Shown here in pieces: positions 8,759-17,400 of a stretch of DNA of 64,000 nt. The translations under genes were made by a program, and so were the position numbers. The stretch is taken from contig NZ_CP021382.1 in the NCBI RefSeq assembly GCF_002162135.1, positions 2,664,001-2,728,000 on the forward strand. Direction: 5' to 3'. Position 1 is the first letter of the stretch; every line of letters starts with the position of its first letter. The notes under the pieces are model-generated. The model worked only from the letters and a program-made list of their open reading frames with translations. It did no database searches and was not told the origin of the DNA. The DNA is from Cellvibrio sp. PSBB006 (GTDB lineage: Bacteria > Pseudomonadota > Gammaproteobacteria > Pseudomonadales > Cellvibrionaceae).

Positions 8759-9586
8759 CTAAAAAAATTCAGTGATCAGCTTACCCAATCGCGCATCCAG
8801 CCCCACCACCTCGGCAGTGCGAATGCGGAATACACCTTCAAGCAGACCCTTGATTTCACTAACAGAGCCGAGTTGCTTTTTTTCCGCTTCGCCCACCAGG
8901 GGATAGAAAGAATACTGCGTGCCGTGCAGCACATGCCGCCCCGCCTGTTCAGGTCGAGCGGCGACCAGGCTGGTGACGAATTGGGAGCCGGGATGCGTCG
9001 ACACATACCAATTGCACACCTCATAGTCCGCCGCGTAATGCGCGGTCAAATCGAAAACGTAAAGCACCGTCCATTCATTTTTGATGCGTGTTTCAAGGCG
9101 GTAATGCTCGCGGTCGCGTGTGAGGCGATATTGTCCATGTGGCGTGTTTTGAATTTCATCAACGGCGAACCGTATGGGCACGGTGAGGGTCATGCCGCCG
9201 AAACCGGTGTCGGCAATCCATTGTTCGCCGTCGGCCTCCACCAGCAATAGCATATGACTGCGCGGCGTTATCACATCATCCGCCATATTTAACCGCACGC
9301 GCGCGGCAAGGCCGGTGGTTCTGAAGCCGATCTGCTCCAACACATACTGGAATACAGTGTTTTGTTCGTAACAGTATCCGCCGCGTTTAGCGACCGTAAA
9401 TTTTTCCAGCAAGGCAGGAATGTCCAGGTGCACTTGCGTTCCCGTAAAGGGAGACAGGTTTTCAAAGGGAATAGATTGCGTATGCCGGAGGTGCAGTTGG
9501 TAAAGCGTATCGAAAGTGGTTGTGAGTACGCCGCCATATTGGATCTGGTCCAGGTATGCGGCGATATTCTTCAATTGGCGTTCCAT
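8759..9586 (-). CDS. Arylamine N-acetyltransferase (NAT)
   Basis: Cytoplasmic enzyme of 275 aa that moves acetyl from acetyl-CoA to arylamines or related nucleophiles. The Cys-His-Asp triad is visible: Cys72 in RGGYCYEQN, His111 in RSHMLLLV, Asp126 in IADTGFGG. The N-terminal motif SIPFENLSPF is also typical. I start it at ATG 9586, with GGAGG 6 bases upstream, rather than at the longer frame from 9625. Length matches the family. It is flanked by a convergent xylanase and an unrelated membrane protein, so it is probably transcribed alone. Confidence 0.93.
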   Translation of the reverse strand: MERQLKNIAAYLDQIQYGGVLTTTFDTLYQLHLRHTQSIPFENLSPFTGTQVHLDIPALLEKFTVAKRGGYCYEQNTVFQYVLEQIGFRTTGLAARVRLNMADDVITPRSHMLLLVEADGEQWIADTGFGGMTLTVPIRFAVDEIQNTPHGQYRLTRDREHYRLETRIKNEWTVLYVFDLTAHYAADYEVCNWYVSTHPGSQFVTSLVAARPEQAGRHVLHGTQYSFYPLVGEAEKKQLGSVSEIKGLLEGVFRIRTAEVVGLDARLGKLITEFF

Positions 9587-9706
9587 TGGTGCCTCCTCAT
9601 CGCGACTGATTAGATTGGGAAGCACTATAAAACCTCAAGTTAGCTTTAGGTCAAGAGGAAGCAGAGAGATTTTTCCTGGTAAAATCGCCCACCAATCTGG
9701 CACTTT

Positions 9707-10195
9707 TTACGCCGCTAATGATGCTTTATTCCTACGCAAGTAAATAATCTGCAACGTAAGCCCAACAATAAGCGCAACCAATAAACCGGCTTGTGCTCCC
9801 AAAAGAATGGGCGATTTCAGGTCAGTTACAATCGGATTACCATCGGGAACGCGCCGCAGGGTTTCAGACACGGTGGGAACCATTAATAAAAAAACGGTTA
9901 ACGTTAAACATATCGTTTCGATATACACGCTTTTGTTTTTCAATATCGGTAGATACGCAACCCCATAACCGATCAATAACAACGTTATTGTTGCGATGGC
10001 AATGCCATAGCTGACAGCTTGCTGTGCAATTAAAAAAATAGTGACGCTGCCCAGAAGCATTGATATCAGGTAAATCATGCCCGGTGTTGATCGGGGCATT
10101 ATTCGACCATAACGCACGAGCATGTAAAGCGCTAAGGGGATAGCCGGGAGACTGCCAAGTGTATGCAACCAACCGAGTGGCGAGATTCCAAACAT
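9707..10195 (-). CDS. Four- or five-helix membrane protein in a TetR operon
   Basis: Unrecognised 162-aa inner-membrane protein with hydrophobic segments at about residues 5-25, 40-57, 62-85, 92-108 and 130-153. Start ATG 10195 has GAGGA about 6 bases upstream. It begins 16 bp after the stop of the TetR-family gene on the same strand, so the two form an operon and this is the likely effector gene. The N-terminal FGISPLGWLHTLGSLPAI, with a histidine in the first helix, is reminiscent of small DUF2306-like membrane proteins, but I would not assign a family. Confidence 0.75.
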   Translation of the reverse strand: MFGISPLGWLHTLGSLPAIPLALYMLVRYGRIMPRSTPGMIYLISMLLGSVTIFLIAQQAVSYGIAIATITLLLIGYGVAYLPILKNKSVYIETICLTLTVFLLMVPTVSETLRRVPDGNPIVTDLKSPILLGAQAGLLVALIVGLTLQIIYLRRNKASLAA

Positions 10196-10211
10196 AAAAA
10201 TTCCTCATACA

Positions 10212-10796
10212 TTACGAATTGACGGACAATCGTGCTAAAAGCGGACTAACAATAATTCCAAATAGTTTTGGATCGCCATAAGCGCGAGCGGATAGCATTG
10301 CGCCGTGAATCGTTGCCATAAACGATTCGGCTTCCACGTAGGGTGCGTTAACAATTCGAATCGATTTCTGCTGCACACCTTGCTCAAAAACGGATGTCAG
10401 CCATCCCGATAACGTCGTAAAAAATGTTTTGATTTCCGATTGCAACGCCTCTGGCAGTACAGGCAATTCACTCGCCAAAAGTGCACAAATACAGAACGGC
10501 GCACGTGCATCCAGAATGCATTTTTCCCAATACCCAGCATAAGCGCGGAGTCTTTCGAGAGGATCTGGTATCTGGAGATCAATGTCTGCAATGCCCGACG
10601 CCATCTGATGTCGATAGGTGATTAGAAGCGTACGCACCAAATCAACCTTGCCTGGGAAGTGATGGTGGATGCTCGCCTTGCGGATACCCACGGCTTCGGC
10701 TACATCCGCGTAGCTAAACGCGTTATACCCTCCCGCAAGGATTAACGTGCGGGCGGCGTCGAGGATTTTTTCGGATGTCATGGAGGATGTTTTCAT
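10212..10796 (-). CDS. TetR/AcrR-family transcriptional repressor
   Basis: DNA-binding repressor of 194 aa. The N-terminal TetR helix-turn-helix is clear: ILDAARTLILAGGYNAFSYA, then DVAEAVGIRKASIHHHFPGK. The C-terminal ligand-binding helices carry a CxC (FCICALL) and belong to the AcrR-like group. Start ATG 10796 is chosen over a weaker upstream start at 10835, because a 16-bp perfect palindrome (10808-10823) lies just upstream of it. This suggests autorepression and repression of the membrane-protein gene behind it. The ligand is unknown. Confidence 0.9.
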   Translation of the reverse strand: MKTSSMTSEKILDAARTLILAGGYNAFSYADVAEAVGIRKASIHHHFPGKVDLVRTLLITYRHQMASGIADIDLQIPDPLERLRAYAGYWEKCILDARAPFCICALLASELPVLPEALQSEIKTFFTTLSGWLTSVFEQGVQQKSIRIVNAPYVEAESFMATIHGAMLSARAYGDPKLFGIIVSPLLARLSVNS

Positions 10797-10807
10797 GGAT
10801 GCGATTT

Positions 10808-10823
10808 TACCTACTAGTAGGTA
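10808..10823. promoter_or_regulatory. TetR operator (palindrome)
   Basis: Perfect 16-bp palindrome TACCTACTAGTAGGTA, ending 12 bases upstream of the TetR start codon. Position and symmetry fit the self-operator of a TetR-family repressor. It could also affect the divergent gene starting at 10928. Confidence 0.7.
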
Positions 10824-10927
10824 GGCTGTCAACAATTAAAAAGTGAAGCTTAACGTCCAAGGGGCGGCCCCGACGGGTTTGGTTTATAGTCTGCCGGTGC
10901 AATCTCCCTCGACTTAAAACAGATCGT

Positions 10928-11944
10928 ATGGACCCGTACATGAATGCATTGAAAGAAAAAGAAGGCGTGTGGTTTGTCCACGATGGTGAGTGCCCGATCT
11001 GTCAGCACGCGGCTAAAGCCTTACGTATAAAAGAAGATTACGGGACGTTACACACCGTTAATGCTCGTGACGTGAGTGAAGATGAACCACTGATAAAGGA
11101 AATAAACCAGCTGGGCCTCGACCTGGATGAAGGCATGGTGATTTACACCCGTGGTGAGTTTTTTCACGGTAAGGACGCATTAAAATTTATCGCCCAATAC
11201 GGGGAGAGCAAGAATACTTTCATGGCTGCTGCCAAAGGATTTTTCTGGTCGGATCACCTTTCCAGATTGATGTATCCGTGGATGCGTGGTGCGCGCAATT
11301 GGTTTTTAAGACGAAAGAAGGTTCATCGTATCGATAACCTTGCTCTAAAAAGCGAACCCATTTTTAAATCTATCTTTGGAAACAGCTGGGAAGAATTACC
11401 GTTGGTGATGAAGCGGCATTATGCCAATCGACCTTACACGCAGGACACAACAACCGTTAACGGCGTGTTAAATATCATGTGCAAGCCACCCTTGTTATAC
11501 ATGTCGCCACTGATGTCGCTTCTGGGACAAATTCCAACGCGCAATGATAATAATGTACCAGTGAGCGTTAATTTTCAGAGCGATGCAAACTACAAATATT
11601 TTTATTTCAATCGTGTTTTTCACTTCGCCAACGGAAAACCATACACATTCCAATCTCGCATGCTCCAGATAAAAGGTGACGAGGTTGTTGAGATTATGCG
11701 ATTCGGTTTTGGCTGGAAAATGCGGTATGCATGGGATGGTGAAAAAGTTGTTTTGTCGCATAAAGGTTACGCCTTGCAACTCTTCGGCCACTTGATTCCG
11801 CTACCGCTAACAATACTCTTGGGCGCCGGATATGCGGAAGAACATCCTATTGATGACAATACGTTTGATATGCAAACCCATATCACCCATCCCTGGTGGG
11901 GAAAGGTTTATGAATACAAAGGGCGCTTTAAGATAGCAGAGTGA
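10928..11944 (+). CDS. DUF393 (DCC thioredoxin-like) - DUF4166 fusion protein
   Basis: Protein of 338 aa with two parts. Residues about 12-125 are a DUF393 thiol-disulfide-like domain with the DGECPIC signature near the N-terminus (Cys22, Cys25). Residues about 150-338 look like DUF4166, with FGNSWEELPLVMKRHY and a C-terminal beta-rich half ending PWWGKVYEYKGRF. No signal peptide. Biochemical role unknown; the CxxC suggests redox activity. Start is either ATG 10928 or ATG 10940. Divergent from the TetR gene. A second, stand-alone DUF393 protein occurs at 44583-45005. Confidence 0.82.
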   Translation: MDPYMNALKEKEGVWFVHDGECPICQHAAKALRIKEDYGTLHTVNARDVSEDEPLIKEINQLGLDLDEGMVIYTRGEFFHGKDALKFIAQYGESKNTFMAAAKGFFWSDHLSRLMYPWMRGARNWFLRRKKVHRIDNLALKSEPIFKSIFGNSWEELPLVMKRHYANRPYTQDTTTVNGVLNIMCKPPLLYMSPLMSLLGQIPTRNDNNVPVSVNFQSDANYKYFYFNRVFHFANGKPYTFQSRMLQIKGDEVVEIMRFGFGWKMRYAWDGEKVVLSHKGYALQLFGHLIPLPLTILLGAGYAEEHPIDDNTFDMQTHITHPWWGKVYEYKGRFKIAE

Positions 11945-12137
11945 CGCATAGGTTTTACATATATCAACGCTCACACCACAGGGTTTTTGTTAACGGAAAA
12001 CAGTTTTCAATTGGTGATTGGGATATTGTGGTGCCAAACGAGTTAACTCCACATTACAGTTCAAAGCGAACTCGACCCGAATAAAAGCACGGTGGTTTAT
12101 ACCCAAGGGAGCATAAGTAACTACCCGAACAAAAGCG

Positions 12138-12335
12138 CTAACGAACGTTGAAGGGGTGTTCGACGTAAAACTGACGCAGCAGTGCAAGGGTAAAAAAGAC
12201 GACCCCGCCGATAGCAATCAGTTTATTTTCAGGATGAAGCACCCCGAAGAGAAAATTAGCGACAATTAAACTGATATAAACAGTGAACTCTACTTTTAGT
12301 ACATGCAATAGCCACGCTGACGTTTCTTGAGACAT
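12138..12335 (-). CDS. Small two-helix membrane protein
   Basis: Unrecognised 65-aa protein with two hydrophobic helices (about residues 13-33 and 38-56, LIAIGGVVFFTLALL) and a polar tail. I prefer the ATG at 12335, which has ACGGAG upstream; in-frame starts at 12356 and 12413 would add a basic extension. It stands alone between two plus-strand genes, and there is no neighbour suggesting function. It may be a real small membrane protein or a chance frame. Confidence 0.45.
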   Translation of the reverse strand: MSQETSAWLLHVLKVEFTVYISLIVANFLFGVLHPENKLIAIGGVVFFTLALLRQFYVEHPFNVR

Positions 12336-12559
12336 AGCCGGATGCTCCGTAACCATAAAATGGCCTGTTTTTTGTCTTTTACGATGATGTGAATGGCAGA
12401 GACTCACAAGCACGCTAATTGTTACAAAAACAGGGAACTTTCTGAGGAGTCCATTAGGTTATTTACCACACGGTTGATCATACAGCGTTGCTATAGGGTG
12501 ATGAGGTTCATGTTGCAGGCGCAACATTCTCTTTTAACGCTATAGCAAATGAGGTCATT

Positions 12560-13096
12560 ATGGATTCGATCAACAAAAACCAACCCGAACACAATCATGA
12601 AGATTTAAACGGCACAGCGGCTGTCGAGAAGATCAAACACATTGTTGATAAAGCAGAGAGCTGCTTTTTTAGTACCTCGTTTCACGTTGCTGGATCTTCT
12701 GGCACGCGTCCGATGGGCGCACAGGAGGTGGACGACGAAGGAAACCTGTGGTTTCTGAGTGCTAACGATAGCCATAAAGATCAGGAGATTGCGATTAACC
12801 CGAACGTGACTTTGTATTTTCAGGGGTCAGCACATTCTGATTTCCTGGTACTAAAAGGTACTGCCACAGCGTCGCGCGATGAGAAGAAAATTAAAGCACT
12901 CTGGCAGCCGATTTTTAAAACCTGGTTCACCGAAGGCGAAAATGATCCGCGTATTTCCGTGATTAAAGTTGCCCCAACGGAAGGCTACTACTGGGATACT
13001 AAACACGGCTTCGCTGTAGCGGGTATCAAGATGGTGATTGGCGCGCTAACCAGTAAAACGCTGGACGATTCGATAGAAGGAAAAGTTAAACTTTAA
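12560..13096 (+). CDS. Pyridoxamine 5'-phosphate oxidase-fold protein (general stress protein 26-like)
   Basis: Flavin-binding split-barrel protein of 178 aa. The pattern SCFFSTSF, RPMGAQEVDDEGNLWFLS, then SHKDQEIAINPNVTLYF matches the general-stress branch of PNPOx-like proteins, which bind FMN or F420-type cofactors. The C-terminal YYWDTKHG is also typical. Cytoplasmic, no signal peptide. Start ATG 12560. Transcribed alone; the preceding 140 bp probably hold its promoter. The substrate is unknown and it is unlikely to be a true PdxH. Confidence 0.85.
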   Translation: MDSINKNQPEHNHEDLNGTAAVEKIKHIVDKAESCFFSTSFHVAGSSGTRPMGAQEVDDEGNLWFLSANDSHKDQEIAINPNVTLYFQGSAHSDFLVLKGTATASRDEKKIKALWQPIFKTWFTEGENDPRISVIKVAPTEGYYWDTKHGFAVAGIKMVIGALTSKTLDDSIEGKVKL

Positions 13097-13110
13097 TCAC
13101 GCAAACGTTG

Positions 13111-14613
13111 CTAGAGCGACGACAATATCTTAAGCAATTGCGGAAGGTCGACCGGTTTTACCAGATGGTGATCAAAGCCTGCGTGAAGCGACTTTTGCCG
13201 ATCACTGTTCTGACCGTAGCCGGTAATGGCAATCATCAGGGAGGATGCTGTGTCAGGGCGATTGCGCAGTTGTCGCGCGAGGGTGATGCCATCCATGTCG
13301 GGCAATCCAATATCGAGCAAACAGGCTTTTGGCGATTCAGTCGCAACCCGATCAAGGGCGGCCCTGGCGCTGTGTTCAATAGAAACCTCATAGCCGGCAA
13401 TTTCCAGAATAGTTCCCAGTGTCGTCGCCGCATCGACATTGTCATCCACCACCAATACGCGAGGGGATGATTGCACCGGCGGTAATTCAGGAAGCGGGGT
13501 TCGCGCGGGCATGTTCTGATGCGCAACGCGGGGCAAGGTTAATGTAAACGTGCTGCCTCTCCCAAGCCCGGCACTGTGCGCCGCCACGCTGCCGCCGTGC
13601 AAGCTGACAAGACTCTTGACGATAGCGAGCCCTATTCCCAAACCGCCCTGGGTGCGATCTGAATTTCTTTCGCCTTGGGCGAACATATCAAATACACGAT
13701 TAAGGACACTCGGTTCCATTCCGATACCATTATCCTCAACCGTAAAAATAACACTCGCATCATCGACTTCGACACTGAGAGAAATATCACCGCCCGAAGG
13801 CGTATATTTCGCCGCGTTATTCAAAATGTTGGCAATGATCTGCACCAATCTTTTTTGATCACCAAAGATTGAGGCAGCAACCGGTGCGTCGCGCACGCTT
13901 AAGTGATGTTGTCGCGAATCCATGATCGGGCGAACCTGCTCCACGGCGCTGGCCACAATTTGCCATGCGTCCTGAATGCCCTGGTCGAGCGTAACCAGCC
14001 CGCGCGATACTCTGGACACATCCAGCAAGTCATCAATAAGACCGGTCATGTGGCGCACTTGCCGCGAAATAATTTCGCTGGTTTGTTGAATTCTTTCGCG
14101 ATCCAAGGTTGGCACACTGAGCAATTCAGACGCCGCACTGATCGGCGCCAGAGGGTTGCGCAATTCATGCGCGAGCATCGCGAGGAACTCATCTTTGCGC
14201 CGATCAATTTCACGCATCTCGTATTGCCGTTTACGCGCACGCAATACCGACGTGGCGGCGCTGACGAGCGTTACGCTCCTGACGGGCCGGTCCAGCAAGG
14301 TAACATTGCCCAACTTGAGATAGCGACTGCGCATGTCCGGTGTGTCGGGGGCAGTTTGCCGCAGCACCAAAAAAGGAAAATCAGACCAGGTAGGTTGATT
14401 ATCAAGAAATGGGCGAACCACTTTCAGGAATTCTACAGTCAGCGCTTCATCCGCCAGGATAATGGCACCAGCCCCCTTCCCCATTTCTTCAAACGCTTCA
14501 TCGAATCGGGTGCACACATAGCAATCCATCTGCGCGCGTTCGAGAACGCCAGCCAATAGCCTACCGTCCTTGCCGGTAGGTGCATAAATCAGTAGACGGC
14601 TTTCCATAATCAT
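13111..14613 (-). CDS. Hybrid sensor histidine kinase with C-terminal receiver
   Basis: Soluble kinase of 500 aa. An N-terminal receiver-like domain (about residues 4-122) lacks a clear phosphoacceptor, then a short coiled segment leads to HisKA with His149 (MLAHELRNPLAP), HATPase with NILNNAAKYT, DNGIGM and GLGIGLAIVKSLV, and a C-terminal receiver with phosphoacceptor in CLLDIGLPDMDG and HHLVKPVD. No membrane segment. It follows the KaiC-like gene by 35 bp on the same strand. KaiC-like ATPases next to such kinases recur in bacteria, so the pair probably works as one signalling module. Start ATG 14613 has AGGTG upstream. Confidence 0.92.
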   Translation of the reverse strand: MIMESRLLIYAPTGKDGRLLAGVLERAQMDCYVCTRFDEAFEEMGKGAGAIILADEALTVEFLKVVRPFLDNQPTWSDFPFLVLRQTAPDTPDMRSRYLKLGNVTLLDRPVRSVTLVSAATSVLRARKRQYEMREIDRRKDEFLAMLAHELRNPLAPISAASELLSVPTLDRERIQQTSEIISRQVRHMTGLIDDLLDVSRVSRGLVTLDQGIQDAWQIVASAVEQVRPIMDSRQHHLSVRDAPVAASIFGDQKRLVQIIANILNNAAKYTPSGGDISLSVEVDDASVIFTVEDNGIGMEPSVLNRVFDMFAQGERNSDRTQGGLGIGLAIVKSLVSLHGGSVAAHSAGLGRGSTFTLTLPRVAHQNMPARTPLPELPPVQSSPRVLVVDDNVDAATTLGTILEIAGYEVSIEHSARAALDRVATESPKACLLDIGLPDMDGITLARQLRNRPDTASSLMIAITGYGQNSDRQKSLHAGFDHHLVKPVDLPQLLKILSSL

Positions 14614-14648
14614 TTACAACACCTGAAATCTGCAGTCCAATCGCTCAT

Positions 14649-16148
14649 CTACTTGGTTATTTCCTGTGACCTAATATCATCGAGAGGACTTACAACGGAT
14701 GGCACACCGGTCAGCACGCCCTGAAAATTATTGAGCACTGCTCCAACTTCAATTCCATTCTTGGTAATACAGAGTCGGCGTAGTGTCGTTTCGTGAGCAC
14801 TGCCACGTTTTTTGAAAACCGATATCGCTTTTTCTACCGAACCACGCGCTTCGAAATAACGCAGAATCAAAACGTTATCTGCCATATAGCTCACATCGAT
14901 TCCGGTGGTCATTGTCCCAACCATACCCTGTTGGACACCAATAAGAAACGTCGCCACGCCACGCTGGCCAAGATAAGTTAAAACCTCATGCAAATGCGTC
15001 GAAAGAAAACGCGCATGGGGCATGGCATTCAGATAGCCGTTCAAGCTATCAATCACAATCACTTTCGCTCCGTCATCCGCCGACTTACACACAGCGTGTG
15101 AAAATTCTCCCGGCGACATTTCAGCAGGATCAATTTGATGCACACTGAGCAAGCCGGACTCAAAAGGTGCGCGTAAATCCAGGCCGATGCCTTTGCTGCG
15201 ATTGAGAAGTGTGTTGAACGATTCTTCGAACAGAAACATGGAGGCTTTGTCGCCGCTCTCTGTTACCGCTTTTACAAATTGATTAGCCAAACTGGATTTT
15301 CCCGTACCGGGTGGTCCGGAAATCAGTGTGCTGGAACCTTCTTCGATTCCGCCGCCCAGCAACGCATCGAATGCATCCAGTCCGCTTTTAATTTGCCCCC
15401 GCTCTGCCAACTCGCGTGATTCAGCAGCGATAACGTTGGGGTACACAACAATCCCACCGGTGATAATGCTGTAATCATGCGGTCCACGACGGTAGGCAAT
15501 GCCGCGATATTTCAGTATCCGCACAACGCGCCGTTCGGCTCCGTATTCAGAATCAAAATGCTGCAGTGAAATCACACCGTGGGTAATACTGCGCACTTGT
15601 AAATCCCGGCGAATGGATGACTTGTCATCAAGTAACAGCGCTGTGCATGAACGTCGTGCAAAGTATTGCTTAAGGCCGAGCACATGCCGGCGATACCGCA
15701 ACGCATCGCCGGACAACAGTTGTAGCTCCGACAAAGAGTCCAGCACAACACGTGTGGGGCGCAGCTTCTCTATCATTTCAAGGATGAGATTATTCGTTTC
15801 ACTCAGCTCCACCTCTGACGGATGAAGCGCCGTGTACTGCTCAGCCGGATCAAGCAAACCTTCTTCCGGAATCACCTCATGCACTGTCACACCATCCATT
15901 GAAAAACCGTGTGAATCAGCAACGGCTCGCAGCTCTACTTCATTTTCGGCAAGCGTGACATACAACACTTTTTCACCTTGCCGCGCACCCTCAATCAGAA
16001 ATTGCAGCGCCATGGTGGTCTTGCCCGAGCCCGGATCACCTTCGACGAGATAAAGCCGTTCTTTCGTTAACCCGCCTCCCAATACAAGGTCGAGCCCAGG
16101 AACACCCGAGGAGATAAAATCTTTGCTCACGGTATTTTGCGTAGCCAT
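14649..16148 (-). CDS. KaiC-like double-domain RecA-superfamily ATPase
   Basis: ATPase of 499 aa made of two tandem KaiC domains. The first has Walker A GDPGSGKTT (Lys43) and Walker B-like VVLDSLSEL; the second has GPPGTGKSS (Lys284) and KVIVIDSLNGY. It resembles the KaiC/RadA-like family found outside cyanobacteria with no KaiA and often no KaiB, and I see neither here. Start ATG 16148. First gene of a two-gene unit with the hybrid kinase. Role in timing is not shown; a stress- or signal-dependent ATPase is the safer inference. Confidence 0.92.
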   Translation of the reverse strand: MATQNTVSKDFISSGVPGLDLVLGGGLTKERLYLVEGDPGSGKTTMALQFLIEGARQGEKVLYVTLAENEVELRAVADSHGFSMDGVTVHEVIPEEGLLDPAEQYTALHPSEVELSETNNLILEMIEKLRPTRVVLDSLSELQLLSGDALRYRRHVLGLKQYFARRSCTALLLDDKSSIRRDLQVRSITHGVISLQHFDSEYGAERRVVRILKYRGIAYRRGPHDYSIITGGIVVYPNVIAAESRELAERGQIKSGLDAFDALLGGGIEEGSSTLISGPPGTGKSSLANQFVKAVTESGDKASMFLFEESFNTLLNRSKGIGLDLRAPFESGLLSVHQIDPAEMSPGEFSHAVCKSADDGAKVIVIDSLNGYLNAMPHARFLSTHLHEVLTYLGQRGVATFLIGVQQGMVGTMTTGIDVSYMADNVLILRYFEARGSVEKAISVFKKRGSAHETTLRRLCITKNGIEVGAVLNNFQGVLTGVPSVVSPLDDIRSQEITK

Positions 16149-16542
16149 GTGTTTTCCCTCATAAATCCTACGAGGCTAAAACCGCAGAAAGCCTCGCAAA
16201 CAGATCTCGGTTCATCCCTATTGTCAGCAGATGGAATTACTTTTTTACGTCATGCGAGTGAATTCCGGATCAATTACTTCAATGGAGATGTTTTAGTTTG
16301 AAAGGTTCAAGCGAAGACCAACCGACGCTTCACCAGTCTTACTATTATTCATCTTTTGTGTGAGCGGTTCCGTCTGTTATTGCCCAAACGCGCGCGCAGA
16401 TGCTGTGCCCGCTTGCGCTTTGCAATTTTTTAAAAAACAAACTAAAAAAAGCCATTTAAGAACAATGTGGTGCAAGGCACATAAGGTACCTTGCTGGTTT
16501 TGCGCCAAGAGTCGACATTTTTTTAAGCAGTCGCGTTTGTTT
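16149..16542. other. Intergenic region upstream of the KaiC-like gene
   Basis: This 394-bp stretch should hold the promoter of the KaiC-like gene on the minus strand. Apparent reading frames on both strands at 16360-16706 have no family resemblance, and one overlaps the SDR gene. No repeat or RNA gene was recognised. The SDR gene ends at 16543 without a clear T-run hairpin. Confidence 0.45.
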
Positions 16543-17286
16543 TTATGTTGCAGAAACCAAGGCAAGCGCATCTGCACCCGCTGGAAAATGCAATTGCTTT
16601 GAGCTGTCATTCGCTGCTCGCCACACCACCTCGGCCACATCCGATTCCCTGGTAAACGCCGCCTGCTGCGCAAACAACGTAAACACGGACTGCGCGTAAG
16701 CGGCATAACTTTCCGGGATTAATCCCGCCATGCGCTCGCCACCATTTTCCGCAAAACGGGTCGATGGCCCATAGCCGGGCTCCACCAGTTTTACCCCGAT
16801 AGTAAACTCTGCCAGCTCGTGCGCGAGCGATCCGGTAAAACCCTGAATGGCGGTCTTACTTGCGGTGTAAACCGCGACCAATGGCATGGGTGCGAGGGTC
16901 GCACTGGAGGTCACATTCACAATCATCCCCGCACGGCGCGCGCGAAATTGTGGCAACACCGCTTGCGTCATCGCCATCACCCCGAAGGTATTGGTTTCAA
17001 AAATTTCACGAATCGTCGCCATGGGCGTGACTTCAAAGGCGCCGAACAAACCAATGCCCGCGTTATTCACGAGCACATCGATATGCCCGCTGGCATCGAG
17101 CACGGCGGCGATACTTTCGGGGTTTGTCACATCCAACGGCAACACGCGCAACCGTGGCGACGCCGGCAAGATATCTTCACGCGGACTGCGCATGGTGGCG
17201 ATCACCTGCCAGCCCTGGGCGAGAAAATAGCGAGCGGTTTCCAGGCCGTAACCTGACGAGCAACCGGTGATAAGAACTGTTTTCAT
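16543..17286 (-). CDS. Short-chain dehydrogenase/reductase
   Basis: NAD(P)-dependent oxidoreductase of 247 aa with a Rossmann fold. The cofactor motif is TGCSSGYG (usual TGxxxGxG) at residues 8-14, followed by NNAG at 74-77, Ser127/128 and the catalytic Tyr140-x3-Lys144 (YTASK). Start ATG 17286 has AAGGAG 6 bases upstream; an in-frame extension to 17409 would cross the divergent promoter and is unlikely. Classical SDR length. It is divergent from an AraC-family gene 114 bp away, its probable regulator. Substrate unknown. Confidence 0.92.
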   Translation of the reverse strand: MKTVLITGCSSGYGLETARYFLAQGWQVIATMRSPREDILPASPRLRVLPLDVTNPESIAAVLDASGHIDVLVNNAGIGLFGAFEVTPMATIREIFETNTFGVMAMTQAVLPQFRARRAGMIVNVTSSATLAPMPLVAVYTASKTAIQGFTGSLAHELAEFTIGVKLVEPGYGPSTRFAENGGERMAGLIPESYAAYAQSVFTLFAQQAAFTRESDVAEVVWRAANDSSKQLHFPAGADALALVSAT

Positions 17287-17400
17287 AGGAATCTCCTTAA
17301 TGATGGTGTTGGTTAAGATGTGGCCATGATAAGCTCCGCAACCAATACCCTCTATAACGGATAATCCATAAAACATTATCAATAGTCTTGAAGTTAAGCC

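Noticed and set aside
16360-16706. Overlapping frames on both strands upstream of the SDR 3' end
   Set aside because: Low-complexity, Cys/Lys-rich, with no ribosome site; one runs into the SDR coding region.
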